Source of the DNA: Pleurobrachia bachei
Taxonomy: Eukaryota > Ctenophora > Tentaculata > Cydippida > Pleurobrachiidae
Length of the DNA: 25,756 nucleotides
Assembly: GCA_000695325.1 (NCBI GenBank)
Contig: AVPN01000761.1
Location: forward strand, 1-25,756
Reading direction: 5' to 3'
The notes under the pieces were generated by a model. That model ran no database searches. It was not told where the DNA came from and saw only the letters and a list, made by a program, of their open reading frames with translations. Shown here piece by piece: positions 1 to 9,220 of this stretch. Both the position numbers and the translations under genes were made by a program. Numbering within the stretch: position 1 is the first letter of the stretch; each line of letters starts with the position of its first letter.

Positions 1-667
1 GGTGGCAAAGAACCATGTTTTAGCTGATAGATCATCATTCTTCAGAGAAAAGTGGAACCTCGGAGGGTTGATGGTATCCTTTATCCCCGTCGTTAGCTCT
101 ACTTTAGTATAGTCCAGATCTATCTCACTCAAGGGATTCATATCAGATTCCATCTCTGTGCGGAACAACCGGAGACCACTGCTTGGGTGTAGTCTGAGAT
201 GTCTGCGAAGACGGTAGTCACCATCTGCAACAGGGAGGGGATGTTAGAATGGTTACCTTGGTTACTTACCCTGTTACCATGGTGAGTAAAAAGTGTTTCG
301 AATGTTGTTTTATCTTACCTTCCCTTTCCGCAACGAAAAGATAGCCGCTGTAAAACGCTTGAGGGTCACAGTATCCAGGCGCTGAAAAGAGGGGAGGATT
401 AAAAACTTCTGGAAACTTACTTATATCTAAAAGTATCCCACCTAAATATTCGGGTCCTTTCCTTTTAGAAAACGTCTTTTTTAGATGCTTAGAAAATTTC
501 AAAGTTGCCAATGGCGATGGTTTCTTATGGTGTTCCTCATAAAGATTTTCAGGGGCTAGGTTACATAAAAGGCACTTTAGCTCTCCGCGAAGTTTGAAAC
601 ACACCGAGTGATTTACTGGTGCGGAAATCTCAGACTTTTTCCGCTTTTTCTTTCCAAAAAGTTTCAT
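1..667 (-). CDS. PH-domain protein, 5' part (truncated by window edge)
   Basis: Two exons are visible: 319-667 (start ATG at 667-665) and 1-224, separated by a 94-bp intron with a GTAAG donor and a TTGCAG acceptor; the junction is phase 1. The start was chosen because the frame upstream of 667 closes inside the same exon and because the next residues, MKLFGKKKRKK, form a basic N-terminus. The spliced protein has about 95 residues of basic, Pro/Lys-containing sequence. It then enters a PH-like fold: YSGYLFVAERED, then YRLRRHLRLHPSSGLRLF, then the strand PPRFHFSLKNDD and the piece AKTWFFAT, as in PH strands 1-6. The final helix lies beyond the left edge. PH domains usually bind phosphoinositides or proteins at membranes. 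The subfamily cannot be named from this fragment. The PH assignment is inference from the strand pattern. Confidence 0.62.
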
Positions 668-714
668 AGCTAAACAATATTCATTTCTCAAGAGATATCT
701 AGGGCGAGTAGACT

Positions 715-720
715 ACTGCA
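715..720 (-). other. 3' splice site 48 nt upstream of the PH-gene ATG
   Basis: On the minus strand a pyrimidine tract (TTTCCTTTTCTCTGCACTGCAG) is followed by the first transcribed base at 715. The exon from here opens with a TAG and contains a four-codon upstream ORF before the ATG at 667, so it is 5' UTR. It is either the 3' end of a 5'-UTR intron or a spliced-leader acceptor. Confidence 0.55.
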
Positions 721-833
721 GTGCAGAGAAAAGGAAAGTGAAATTGATATCTTGGTAGCATGGGGAGCGATAGAACAACACTGATCAAGGGGTGTGCCGT
801 GTGGGCCAAGTGTATTCCGCTCACCCTTGTAGC

Positions 834-852
834 AATAATAATAATAATAATA
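834..852. repeat. AAT trinucleotide microsatellite
   Basis: Six uninterrupted AAT units followed by a degenerate one. It lies in intergenic sequence and has no coding role that I can see. Confidence 0.85.
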
Positions 853-1227
853 TTAAGTTTTGTATACCGCCACAGACAGGACAGGGCCAGATAAGTAAAA
901 CTCTACCTGACACTGACGAGCTTCAGAGCGGTATACCTAACGCTAAAAAGATCCTTATATATATACAACACTATTATATACTAGGGGGATCAATCATGTA
1001 ATCTGAGCAACATAGAACAATGGCTTGATTAATGCAAAACAACTCCTCCTGCTGAGCGTCTGATGAGTGTTTGCTATTCATACAGCTAGAATCCCCTTCC
1101 TAGTTATACCCGCCCGGGATAACAACGTTATTAGACACACATGTGTGAGACATATTATGAAAACATGACGGAAAGTGAAAAAAATTCCTCGGCCTTATCA
1201 TAAACCTTCAGCCCCCTAAATTAGCCG

Positions 1228-1233
1228 TTTATT
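1228..1233 (-). terminator. Candidate poly(A) signal of the RPxxKPP gene
   Basis: AATAAA on the minus strand, the first canonical hexamer downstream of the stop codon at 1574. A cleavage site would lie near 1205-1215. No transcript evidence is available. Confidence 0.35.
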
Positions 1234-1573
1234 TCTTCTACTGAAAAGTGTTCACTTTCGCGGGGGCGTGTTTCGACATACCTCCAGGTGTAATAGAATG
1301 CTGCTTCACTTTCCTCGTATTCAGGTTGGGTGAGGTAGAGGGTGCTGAAATGGGAAATGTTATAAATTGCTGACCAGTAGATCAAGATCTAAAACAAGGA
1401 AATATCTACAAAATCTGCTTCAAGTGAAAATATGCCTCACAAAATTACACACACACAAAAACCCGAAATTAGTCTATGCTATATCAATCAGCAAGTACAG
1501 CAAGGACCCAGTGAAGGCAGAGAGGGTTTCAGATAAACCTCTACTAAGATGCTTCACAGTTCATTCAGCGTTA

Positions 1574-4500
1574 TTAAAAACCTTCAAGGATAAATCGTCT
1601 CTCCTGCGTTGGCGTAGTACACACATTTGCAACTTGTTGAAGTGCAGCTCCAGTAGGAAAAGGATCATTTGTTGGTGATATCTCTGATTCGGAGCTCTTC
1701 TCATTGTTTCCACCTATCGCTGCAACTGACACCCTTCTCAGCCAATTCTTCTTCTTTTTTGATTGCTCAGGAGGCTGGCTTGAGATCTGCAGAGGCTGGC
1801 TTGAGATCTGCATAGGCTGGCTTGAGATCTGCAGAGGCTGGCTGGAGACCTGCACCACGCTAGGTCTCGGTGGAACAGGGGGACGTTTAGTAGGTGAACT
1901 ATCGTCAGTCGGGCTAGGGGTGGAAGAAGCGCTGAAAGACTTGGATCTAGAAGATAATCCAGCGGGTCGCGTGGGTGATATTTCAGGATCTCCTCTTCTC
2001 AAAGACAAGGAGGACCTTCCTTTTGGTGGTTTGCTGGTTGGTCTCGCTGGTTCAGGACGCTCTGGAGGCTTAACAGGGGAAATAGGCTTTACATCTACCG
2101 GCTGAATATTATCCAGTTGAGAGGGAGCTTTCTTGAAACTTGGTGGCTTTGTCTTAGGGCGTATGGGCTCAGGAGTCAACGGGACCGTAACAGGTTTAAC
2201 GATTAATGTGGCATCCGACGGTTTTTTAATTGACCCGGGAGGTTTACTCATCGGTCTCACAGGCTCAGGAGTCTTGATCATAGCTTCCTTTTTAGATTTC
2301 TTCTTAGCCTTTAACAAAGGACCTTCTTCTGGCCGTGAAGGGGCGGCAACCTTAACCGCTAATACCACCTCAACATCGGAGCCAGCGCTCTCCATTTTCT
2401 TTTCAACCGAACCTGGGGGTTTGGTTTTGGGACGAACTGGTTCCACAATCTCTTCAGCTGATTGCTTTTTCTTTTTGGACTTCCTTTTAGCGCCAGGAGG
2501 ACCTATCTCAGGTCGTGATGGTGCAGTATTTACAGCTCCAACGATCTCTACCTCTGCTTGTTCCCCTTTAGAAGTTTCAATTGAGCCGGGTGGCTTACTC
2601 GCAGGTCGAACTGGATTCTCAGCTTCATCAGTAATTTGTTTTTCCTTCTTGGATTTTCTCTTTGCATCAGTAGGAGGCCCATCTATGGGCCTAGAAGGGG
2701 CAGAAATATCCGCAACAATCTCCACTTCATTTTTCTTCTTTATCGAACCCGGTGGTTTTGTTTTAGGACGCACTGGCTCAGGAGTCGTCGGAAGGGGTAT
2801 GTCTGAGCCTATGATCAGACTATTTTCTATTTGAGGAGGTTTCGTGGCAGGTCTTTTCGGTTCTTCAACAGTTTCTTTGTTCTTTTTCTGCTTCTTTGTC
2901 TTCTTCGGGTTGGGCGGCAGTGTTTCTGGTCGTTGGGGTGAGGGACTAACCGAGGCAGCTTTCATTTTTGATGCTTCTTCCTCTGACTTCTCCGTGACAC
3001 TCAAAGAACCTTTTTTGGGCGGCTTGCCTTTCGGGCGAGTAGGCTCTGGAGTTTTTATGGCAGGTATACTGGAGGCGTCAAGACTATCATCCTTGGCTGG
3101 TGGTTTAGTGTTAGGACGAACGGGTTCCGGTGTTTTTGGCACGGCTGTTTTATCCGCTGACTTTTCTGTGACAGACAAAGCACCTTTTTTGGGCGGCTTT
3201 CCTTTCGGGCGATTAGGCTCTGGAGTTTTTATGGTAGGTATGCTAGAGGCGTCAAGACTATCACCCTTGGCTGGTGGTTTAGTGTTAGGACGAACGGGTT
3301 CTGGTGTTTTTGGCACAGCTGTTTTATCCATTGACTTTTCTGTGACAGACAAAGAACCTTTTTTGGGCGGCTTTCCTTTCGGGCGAGTAGGCTCTGGAGT
3401 TTTTATGGAAGGTATATTGGAGGCGACAAGACTATCTCCCTTGGCTGGTGGTTTAGTTTTAGGACGAACGGGTTCCGGTGTTTTTGGCACGGCTGTTTTA
3501 TCCACTTGTACTTCAAGAACCATTTTAGGTGGCTTACTAGATGGCCTGATCGGCTGTTCTGGCTCATTTTCCTTATCCTTCTTCTTCTTCTTTGATCCCA
3601 GAGGTTTGGAAGATTCAACTGTTACAGGGGGATTACTTGTAGGACGTGTTGGTTCAGGTGTCGATTCCTTTACTTTCTTCTTCTTTTTGTTTTTCAGTTC
3701 AGCAGCAATAGGCTTAGGTTCCTCAACTTCATACGTTGGTGGGGGCCTTTCTGGTTTTAGAGGCTCAATATTAACCTCAACTCCAGAACCTTCTTTCTTT
3801 GCTTGTTTTTCCATCCGCTTCTTTTTTCTTTCCTCCTTCCGAGCTTTCTTTGCAGCTTTACTGTCCTCTTCTTCTACATCGATAGTCAGGTTAGCAGTAG
3901 GTGGTGGTGGTCGGTCAGGTTTGTTAACGTCAGGTTTTGATTCAATCTTCTCTCCTTTTTGAAGCTGTACATCAACTACAACTGCAGGTATTTCCAGTGA
4001 CTCATCATGATTTTCTTCTTTCTGTTTGTTCTTCTTCTTCTTGGTCTTCTTGGGAGGTATTTCCTCATTTACAACTGGCTCAGGCTCTTTACTATCCTTC
4101 AGTTTCTTGTCCTTTTTCAATTGTGGATTCTTACCATCGTCTTTGTGATCGATTGACGGACTTACAGATTTTTCTGGTTCTTTGTTTTTACTTTTGCTTG
4201 AAAACCCAAATTTAAAACCTTCATTTTTAGTTTGCTCTTCTTGATCATGTGACTGCTTTGGAAATACGACCTCCTCCGGAGCATGTTTCACAGTTACAGC
4301 CACGTCTACAATTTCTGGAGAACTTTCCTTGGAAGATAGATTTCCATCAACGCTCTTTGATTCCGAAACTGCTGGTTTTTTGCTACGTCGGAAAGAAGCT
4401 CTGAACCGCTGTCCAAAAGACTTGGTTCTTTTCGGTTCAGTGCTCTCAACCCTCACATTTGCCTCGATAGTTGAGAACTTGATATCCTCCTCCGCTTCTG

Positions 4501-4915
4501 GTTTACCCTTTTTATTTCTGCGTTTATAGCCCTTCTTTTGTTTCTTTCCTAGATCCACAGGAACCGTGACACCAACATTTAGCACAGGAGCACTAACAGG
4601 AGCGGAAGAAACATTACCAACCAGGACAGGAACATCCGGATCTTCCTCTTCCGGTAAAGCAACACTAGGTTTTGCAGCCTTGGGCTTGAAGCCGAATTTC
4701 ACTTTTCTTGACTTTCTAGATTTTGGGAAACCCACTGGAACCGTGCCATCAACAGCAGGGTCACCCACAGGAGCAGAGGAAACATCTAACGCTTGAACCT
4801 CTTCGCTCTCCGGTTTTGCAGTCTTGGGCCTGAAGCCAAATTTGATTTTCCTTGTCTTCCTACTGGACGATGATTCAACCCGTTCCCTTGGTTTAAAGCC
4901 GAACTTGATTGCCAT
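1574..4915 (-). CDS. RPxxKPP-repeat, lysine/proline-rich disordered protein (1,113 aa)
   Basis: A single 3.3-kb open frame starting at ATG 4915 in a good context (ATAAGATGG). Residues 1-120 hold two copies of a roughly 50-residue module opening with K[IV]KFGF[RK]PK and ending near VSSAPV; a third and a fourth KFGF occur at the start codon and near residue 235. Residues 165-180 are very basic. From about 330 to 1000 come about 20 copies of [TS]PEPxRPxxKPP or shorter RPxxxPP, spaced by lysine or acidic linkers. The C-terminus has KRPPVPPRP (an SH3-ligand-like site), four SSQPLQI repeats and RRVSV, a basophilic-kinase-like site. No globular domain, signal peptide or membrane segment is seen. The composition resembles titin PEVK spacers or SH3-binding scaffolds; the family is unknown. 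The frame ends ...GAA G|GT TTT TAA, so a donor at 1582 and a further exon cannot be excluded. Confidence 0.85.
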   Translation of the reverse strand: MAIKFGFKPRERVESSSSRKTRKIKFGFRPKTAKPESEEVQALDVSSAPVGDPAVDGTVPVGFPKSRKSRKVKFGFKPKAAKPSVALPEEEDPDVPVLVGNVSSAPVSAPVLNVGVTVPVDLGKKQKKGYKRRNKKGKPEAEEDIKFSTIEANVRVESTEPKRTKSFGQRFRASFRRSKKPAVSESKSVDGNLSSKESSPEIVDVAVTVKHAPEEVVFPKQSHDQEEQTKNEGFKFGFSSKSKNKEPEKSVSPSIDHKDDGKNPQLKKDKKLKDSKEPEPVVNEEIPPKKTKKKKNKQKEENHDESLEIPAVVVDVQLQKGEKIESKPDVNKPDRPPPPTANLTIDVEEEDSKAAKKARKEERKKKRMEKQAKKEGSGVEVNIEPLKPERPPPTYEVEEPKPIAAELKNKKKKKVKESTPEPTRPTSNPPVTVESSKPLGSKKKKKDKENEPEQPIRPSSKPPKMVLEVQVDKTAVPKTPEPVRPKTKPPAKGDSLVASNIPSIKTPEPTRPKGKPPKKGSLSVTEKSMDKTAVPKTPEPVRPNTKPPAKGDSLDASSIPTIKTPEPNRPKGKPPKKGALSVTEKSADKTAVPKTPEPVRPNTKPPAKDDSLDASSIPAIKTPEPTRPKGKPPKKGSLSVTEKSEEEASKMKAASVSPSPQRPETLPPNPKKTKKQKKNKETVEEPKRPATKPPQIENSLIIGSDIPLPTTPEPVRPKTKPPGSIKKKNEVEIVADISAPSRPIDGPPTDAKRKSKKEKQITDEAENPVRPASKPPGSIETSKGEQAEVEIVGAVNTAPSRPEIGPPGAKRKSKKKKQSAEEIVEPVRPKTKPPGSVEKKMESAGSDVEVVLAVKVAAPSRPEEGPLLKAKKKSKKEAMIKTPEPVRPMSKPPGSIKKPSDATLIVKPVTVPLTPEPIRPKTKPPSFKKAPSQLDNIQPVDVKPISPVKPPERPEPARPTSKPPKGRSSLSLRRGDPEISPTRPAGLSSRSKSFSASSTPSPTDDSSPTKRPPVPPRPSVVQVSSQPLQISSQPMQISSQPLQISSQPPEQSKKKKNWLRRVSVAAIGGNNEKSSESEISPTNDPFPTGAALQQVANVCTTPTQERRFILEGF
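1771..1854 (-). repeat. 21-bp tandem repeat, four units, coding SSQP[LM]QI
   Basis: Units begin at 1771, 1792, 1813 and 1834 with one to three differences each. They are in frame and encode the heptad SSQPLQI near the C-terminus of the RPxxKPP protein, so copy-number change would not break the frame. Confidence 0.9.
2990..3511 (-). repeat. 174-bp tandem repeat, three units, inside the RPxxKPP gene
   Basis: Three adjacent copies with exact 174-bp spacing (for example the shared word at 2997, 3171 and 3345), 58 codons each. Each unit encodes SVTEKS, then two RP motifs (PEPVRPxTKPP and PEPxRPKGKPP). The copies differ at few positions, so expansion is recent compared with the older, diverged RP repeats on both sides. 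Confidence 0.92.
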
Positions 4916-4947
4916 CTTATACCATAGGAGTACATCAAAGTATTGGA

Positions 4948-4953
4948 CCTTGA
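4948..4953 (-). other. 3' splice site 33 nt upstream of the RPxxKPP gene ATG
   Basis: On the minus strand a branch-site-like TTCTAAC is followed by a T-rich tract and TTTCAAG, with the exon starting at 4948. The 33 nt to the ATG at 4915 contain no other ATG in frame with the protein. No upstream coding exon joins in frame, so this is a 5'-UTR or spliced-leader acceptor. Confidence 0.55.
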
Positions 4954-4969
4954 AACAATAAAAAAGTTA

Positions 4970-5161
4970 GAAAACATAATAATAAATAAACCTACAATTT
5001 GATCTAGGGGGTAAGAGGGGTGGTCTGTGTAGTCTGGCTAAAGTCTTGTGTGTTGATGGAGGTCTGGGAGGACAAGGAGATTTAGGACGAACTGATCGCA
5101 TTGTTGCAGCCCGCAAATCGTCAGGTTTCATTGAAGGGGCTGGGTTTCGTCCATCACACCG
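4970..5161 (-). other. Open P/R-rich stretch beyond the adaptor gene's stop codon
   Basis: The reading frame of the adaptor constant exon meets TGA at 5191-5189 and again at 5164-5162, then stays open for 64 codons. This open part reads like protein of the same style (MRSVRPKSPCPPRPPSTHK, then LHRPPLLPPRS). It ends near a possible 43-bp intron (GTTTAT donor to TTTCAAG). It could be the former C-terminus of the adaptor, now cut off, or part of an alternative exon. It could also be chance composition in a UTR. Confidence 0.3.
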
Positions 5162-5188
5162 TCAGGATCTGTCATGCAGTAACCTTAG

Positions 5189-8100
5189 TCAGACAAGTCT
5201 TAGTGTTGGTAAAGTCTCTGTTAGGTTTTTATATTCGGTGTCATCAGTTTTTGGGGGAGTTTGGTTAAACGGACCGTGGTGAATATATTTGCGAGGTAAA
5301 GTGGGCGGTCTGACAAGTCCCTTCCTGTTTCGAACTGGCGATGTTGCACAAGACTCTGGTGTAACCTGGGCCATGCTGCACTGAGCCCCTACAGGGATGA
5401 CAGCACCATCTCTATATCTATCAAGTGCAGGCCCCTCCCAGGAGTCTCCCACCACCTCTATAGTAGGCCGATCAGGGGCTGGCAACTTGCCCTTCCTTCG
5501 CATCAGTACTTTCCTCAACCGACTACTGACAATAGCTATCTGAGTTCCTGTAAACATGATAAGAGAGGAAGAATAGCAACACTAGCAAGGACTGAAAATG
5601 CTGCACATGTTCCATGAGTATTGTAGTATGTTATATGCACTATTATAACCCACACACATGTCCCATGAGATTAAAAAAGAGAACCGAGAAAAAGTTTCAA
5701 TCATAGGGCACAACTTTCAACTAATAACTTCACAGTCCAATTAGCTGGTTGGGGCAGCAGATATAGCAGGGGACTAAACAAGGCACACAGTTCTATTGCT
5801 GGGTATCACACGTCAAGGTGCAGCAGGGTTGGTGATCAGATGTGTAAAAAAGCAAACAACTGCAAAATACACAACACGCACACAGCTGGCCGGTATATAG
5901 CACTACAAGACATGATCAAGATTATACTATAGTACGGCTAAAATACACAGTGGAGCCGCTTAGCATAACACTCAGACCCCGATTAACAACACCCTCGGGG
6001 GAAGGATTTTGTCTGCTAAATCGGGGTGTCCGATATCGGGGGAAGATTTACCTGCCGGTGTGCCGTTAAATCGGTGTCCGACTTAGGTGACCCCCTGCAA
6101 ACTCCATCTTGGTCGCGCAAGGTTTCAATGTCACCAAGGTCCGACTGTACTTACATTGGTTTAAAATATCGACACTTTCGAGCCCGAACACCGCACTCTC
6201 CAAAACTAATTCAGGTGTTTCAGCTGGTTTGGCACCTGAAAATAGCAGGTTTTTGTCACTTAATTTGGACCACGAGGGAGTAGAGACCAGCGATTGGCTT
6301 GTACGGATTCACTGCCACAAGAATTGAACCGATGTAAGTCTGAAAAAGCGATATATTGTTGAAACTTGTGTGACTCACACCAAGCTCTGTAACAGTAGAT
6401 CAAATTGAAACTCACAAAGATAATTTTGGAACTGTATTATGAGCAAATTAAGTTCCTTTCTGTATGTGAGTCAGGTGGCACAATTTGTTGTGTTTGACAG
6501 TTTGCTGTATTGTAAACAATCACCAACAACTACACAACAAGTTATTCTTCTGACAGCAAGGGCACATTGCCAATATTAACCCAATTTCTAGTGGATCAAT
6601 CTAATTTACAACTCTACTTCCGAGTTTTTATGGACGATAGTACCACGCGATAGCGTGGTACATCATCACTTGTGCCACGAGGGCGGAGCCCGAGTGGTAC
6701 AAGTAGCTCGTGAGCCCATAGGGCGAACGGAATTCGTTATTCTAAAAACACGACAGCAGGGAGTGTTTTCAGAGTACCTCTGCCACGACCGTAGGGAGTG
6801 GTAGAGGTTTACTTATCACAAGACCGAAGGGAGTGTGAGCCCTTCCTTCGCATCAGTACTTTCCTCAACCGACTACTGACAATAGCTATCTGAGTTCCTG
6901 TAAACATGATAAGAGAGGAAGAATAGCAACACTAGGGAGGACTGAAAATACTGCACATGTTCCATGAGTATTGTATATGCACTATATAGCCCACACACAT
7001 GTCCCATGAGATTAAAAAAGAGAACCGAGAAAAAGTTTCAATCATAGGGCACAACTTTCAACTAATAACTTCACAGTCCAATTAGCTAAGTTAGGGCATG
7101 ATATAGCAGGGGACTAAACAAGGCGCACAGTTCTATTGCTGGGTATCACACGTCAAGGTGCAGCAGGGTTGGTGATCAGATGTGTAAAAAAGCAAACAAC
7201 TGCAAAATACACAACACGCACACAGCTGGCCGGTATATAGCACTACAAGACATGATCAAGATTATACTATAGTACGGCTAAAATACACAGTGGAGCCGCT
7301 TAGCATAACACTCAGACCCCGATTAACAACACCCTCGGGGGAAGGATTTTGTCTGCTAAATCGGGGTGTCCGATATCGGGGGAAGATTTACCTGCCGGTG
7401 TGCCGTTAAATCGGTGTCCGACTTAGGTGACCCCCTGCAAACTCCATCTTGGTCGCGCAAGGTTTCAATGTCACCAAGGTCCGACTGTACTTACATTGGT
7501 TTAAAATATCGACACTTTCGAGCCCGAACACCGCACTCTCCAAAACTAATTCAGGTGTTTCAGCTGGTTTGGCACCTGAAAATAGCAGGTTTTTGTCACT
7601 TAATTTGGACCACGAGGGCAGTAGATCACTCAAGATCGATCGAGTAATGCAACGTGAATGGGCTTTAACGTAAATAGGGGTTAAAACTTGAAAGTCGATT
7701 AAATCTGCAGCTTGATTTTTTTTCTTTTTTTTGAAAATTCACTAACCCCAACACCGATTGGCATCACTTTCCAACAGCCAAAGAGAAGCTGCCGAAGAGA
7801 GAAAAGCTGCAGCTTGATACAAAAAAACGGCAAGAATTTAGAAAAAGAGATTTTGAAAAAAGCAAAAAACTTTAAAATAAATAAAAGAGTAAAAGCAGCG
7901 TAGAGTTTTAAAATTTCGCGCCCTACGTTAATTAAGATTTTAAAGTTTTGAATAATAAATATGTTATTTATAAAAAGTTTTAAAATTTTAACTAATTTTT
8001 TTAGGTTTAAAAAAAGTTTTTATTTCTTCGTTTAAAAAATGCAATGAGGGGGCGCGGAAATGTTTAAGTCAAGAAACTGACTAACCTTCTGAGTCTGCTG

Positions 8101-9202
8101 GGAGGCTATGTTCTGATTTTCCACGGTGTAGTAAACTCGTGACTGTCGAATTAACAAAACCTAAAATGCTATGCCTGGAATTTGTTTTATCCACGGGCAG
8201 TTTACTCCTCCAATCCCTATCATATGTACTGTAAATCACCTCCTCAATATCGTTCGAACCACTGGCATGTTCGGAGCCCTTTGCTGAGCCAGGAGATCCC
8301 CTATCTGCATATCCATACAAACTCTCTCCTTCAGATGTTTCACTGCAGTAAATCCCACCCTCATCAGGAATCGGTGCCAGTGGGGACTTGAACTTTGGAG
8401 GTGATGGGGGTAGGAAGTCGGGTACTGAAGATATTCTAGTGAGTTGTGGAGGTGGGGGACGTGGAGGTGGTGGGCGTGGAGGTTTTATCTGCTTGACATC
8501 ATTCGTTGTGGAGAACACGTACAAAGGATCATCCAGCTCAGGGCTCCCACCCATAGTTGAGAACATGTAGATACGAGTTTCCTCTTCCTCCTGCTCCCTA
8601 TCTGTACGGTTCATAGTTGAAAACTCATAAATCAGTTCCTCCTCCTCCTTCTCCTCCACCTCTTGATCGGTTTGCTGCGGTTCCTGGTAAATCTCTTCTT
8701 CCTTATCAACCTCACTAACGGGGTTTGAGCATTCAGAGACAGCAGAGTTGCTTTTTTCATGCCGTGATGTTTCAAAACTGGTACTTGGAGAAGTACCGGG
8801 GTTCTGCTTTGGATCGTGGCGAACTGAACTAACTGTCTGTAAAATACTTGGTGAAGATATATTGCTAATATTATCACCAGAAGAATGTGCAGAATGGAAC
8901 ACATGCTTCCAGAAACGTTTTAAAGATGAGCTGCCCTGAACCTTTCCTTTCTCCTTCCTCTTCTCTTTTCGGCTCAGTTCAGGTAAAGACAGGGTGACAG
9001 ACGTTAGTCTCTCTCGATGTGTCTTGTGATTCACTGCTGCTAATCTCTTTTGCCGTTGCAGATAAATCTTGTATTCCTTATCTGGATCGAATATCCTCTC
9101 ATCTTCCTCCTCCTCCTCTTCTCCGCACTTCTTCTTCAGTGATCCAGAGCTACCAAAACTAAAAACAACGTCCTCCTCTCCTCTAGATATAGAGACAAAC
9201 AT
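5189..9202 (-). CDS. Tyrosine-motif, proline-rich adaptor-like protein (exon 1b plus constant exon)
   Basis: Exon 1b (8086-9202) starts at ATG 9202 and ends at donor GAAG|GTTAGT in phase 1. It joins the exon 5189-5547, whose acceptor TTATCATGTTTACAG restores the frame (GAA G|GA ACT). The product is about 491 aa. Seen in order: FGSSGSLK and an acidic run, a basic segment (KIYLQRQKRLAAV), Ser-rich linker, then tyrosine sites at about 172 (IYQEP), 192 (IYEFST), 212 (IYMFST), 228 (LYVFST), 285, 296, 298, 324 and 327, interrupted by PPRPPPPRPPPPQ (243-253), an SH3/EVH1/WW-type ligand. The constant exon adds VRPPTLPRKY and DTEYKNL, a pYxN-type (GRB2 SH2) site. No signal peptide, membrane span or enzyme domain is seen. 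The role as a kinase-substrate scaffold is inference; the family is not recognised. The 2.5-kb intron is rich in duplicated sequence. Confidence 0.72.
5489..6278. repeat. 0.79-kb direct duplication, copy 1 (spans the constant-exon acceptor)
   Basis: This copy shares about 95% or more of its sequence with 6839-7618. The offset is exactly 1,350 bp at the left end and about 1,340 bp to the right, because of small indels in the ATG/TAT-rich patch near 5615-5655. It includes the last bases of exon 5189-5547 (59 nt), its acceptor, and intron. Both copies end at the word CACGAGGG. Confidence 0.93.
5948..6070. mobile_element. Possible pogo/Tigger-like terminal fragment (copy 1)
   Basis: The word CAGTGGAGCCGCTTAG followed by GACCCCGATTAAC and then AAATCGGGGTGTCCGATATCGGGG resembles the ends of Tc1/mariner-superfamily pogo/Tigger elements (CAGTGG... 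with CGGGGTGTCCG words). No matching opposite end (CCACTG) and no transposase frame are visible, so this is at most a decayed or solo end. It was carried along in the 0.79-kb duplication. Family assignment is from memory of such ends. Confidence 0.28.
6640..6838. repeat. Array of about six hairpins with related loops
   Basis: Successive inverted repeats occupy 6640-6661 (perfect 9-bp stem), 6669-6703 (10-bp stem with inner GGGC/GCCC), about 6709-6729 (GCCC/GGGC core), 6742-6772, 6776-6808 (11-bp stem) and 6816-6838. Stems differ in sequence but loops are alike: the last three share CGAxxGxAGGGAGTG or nearly so. The array ends exactly where copy 2 of the duplication begins. Confidence 0.7.
6839..7618. 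repeat. 0.79-kb direct duplication, copy 2 (decoy acceptor and exon fragment)
   Basis: This is the second copy of 5489-6278, lying wholly inside the adaptor intron. It carries an intact copy of the constant-exon acceptor and 59 nt of that exon (6839-6897). On the transcript this acceptor comes before the genuine one. If used, the frame would run on into the hairpin array and stop after about ten codons. Confidence 0.93.
7288..7410. mobile_element. Possible pogo/Tigger-like terminal fragment (copy 2)
   Basis: Same CAGTGGAGCCGC... and CGGGGTGTCCG words as at 5948, duplicated with the surrounding segment rather than inserted independently. No opposite terminus or coding remnant was found. Confidence 0.27.
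7626..8080. other. AT-rich intron tail with no gene
   Basis: Low-complexity A/T-rich sequence (T runs near 7718-7735, A/T runs 7855-8040) between copy 2 of the duplication and the donor of exon 1b. I see no coding frame of credible composition, RNA gene or repeat family. Confidence 0.55.
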
Positions 9203-9214
9203 AACAAACGGGCG

Positions 9215-9220
9215 ACTGTA
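9215..9220 (-). other. 3' splice site 13 nt upstream of the exon 1b ATG
   Basis: Minus strand CTATATGTTATTACAG followed by the exon at 9215; the start codon is at 9202. The paralogous exon 1a has the equivalent site (TTTTGTTACAG), so the acceptor was conserved when the exon was duplicated. Confidence 0.55.

Larger units (their letters stand above)
716..1573. other. Non-coding interval between the PH gene and the RPxxKPP gene
   Basis: I see no convincing gene here. It holds an AAT microsatellite (834-852), a 9-bp inverted repeat (862-870 with 928-936), an AT run near 955-985, and on the minus strand an AATAAA hexamer at 1233-1228. That hexamer could be the poly(A) signal of the gene ending at 1574, about 340 nt after its stop. 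Confidence 0.5.

Noticed and set aside
913-936. CTGACGAG next to GCGGTATAC, reminiscent of a hammerhead ribozyme core
   Set aside because: The required GAAA part of the core is missing and stem II would be only three base pairs. A second CTGATGAG near 1059 also lacks GAAA.
862-936. 9-bp inverted repeat GTATACCGC/GCGGTATAC as transposon ends
   Set aside because: No target-site duplication and only 57 bp between the arms; no family recognised.
2133-3962. Long plus-strand frames rich in Gly/Phe/Ser opposite the RPxxKPP gene
   Set aside because: They mirror the repetitive minus-strand codons (complement of RPxxKPP), have no domain of their own and stop at the repeat irregularities.
5189-5191. 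TGA recoding (selenocysteine or reassigned TGA) in the adaptor constant exon
   Set aside because: The flanking residues show no redox motif, a second TGA follows nine codons later, and other genes in the window use or avoid TGA normally.
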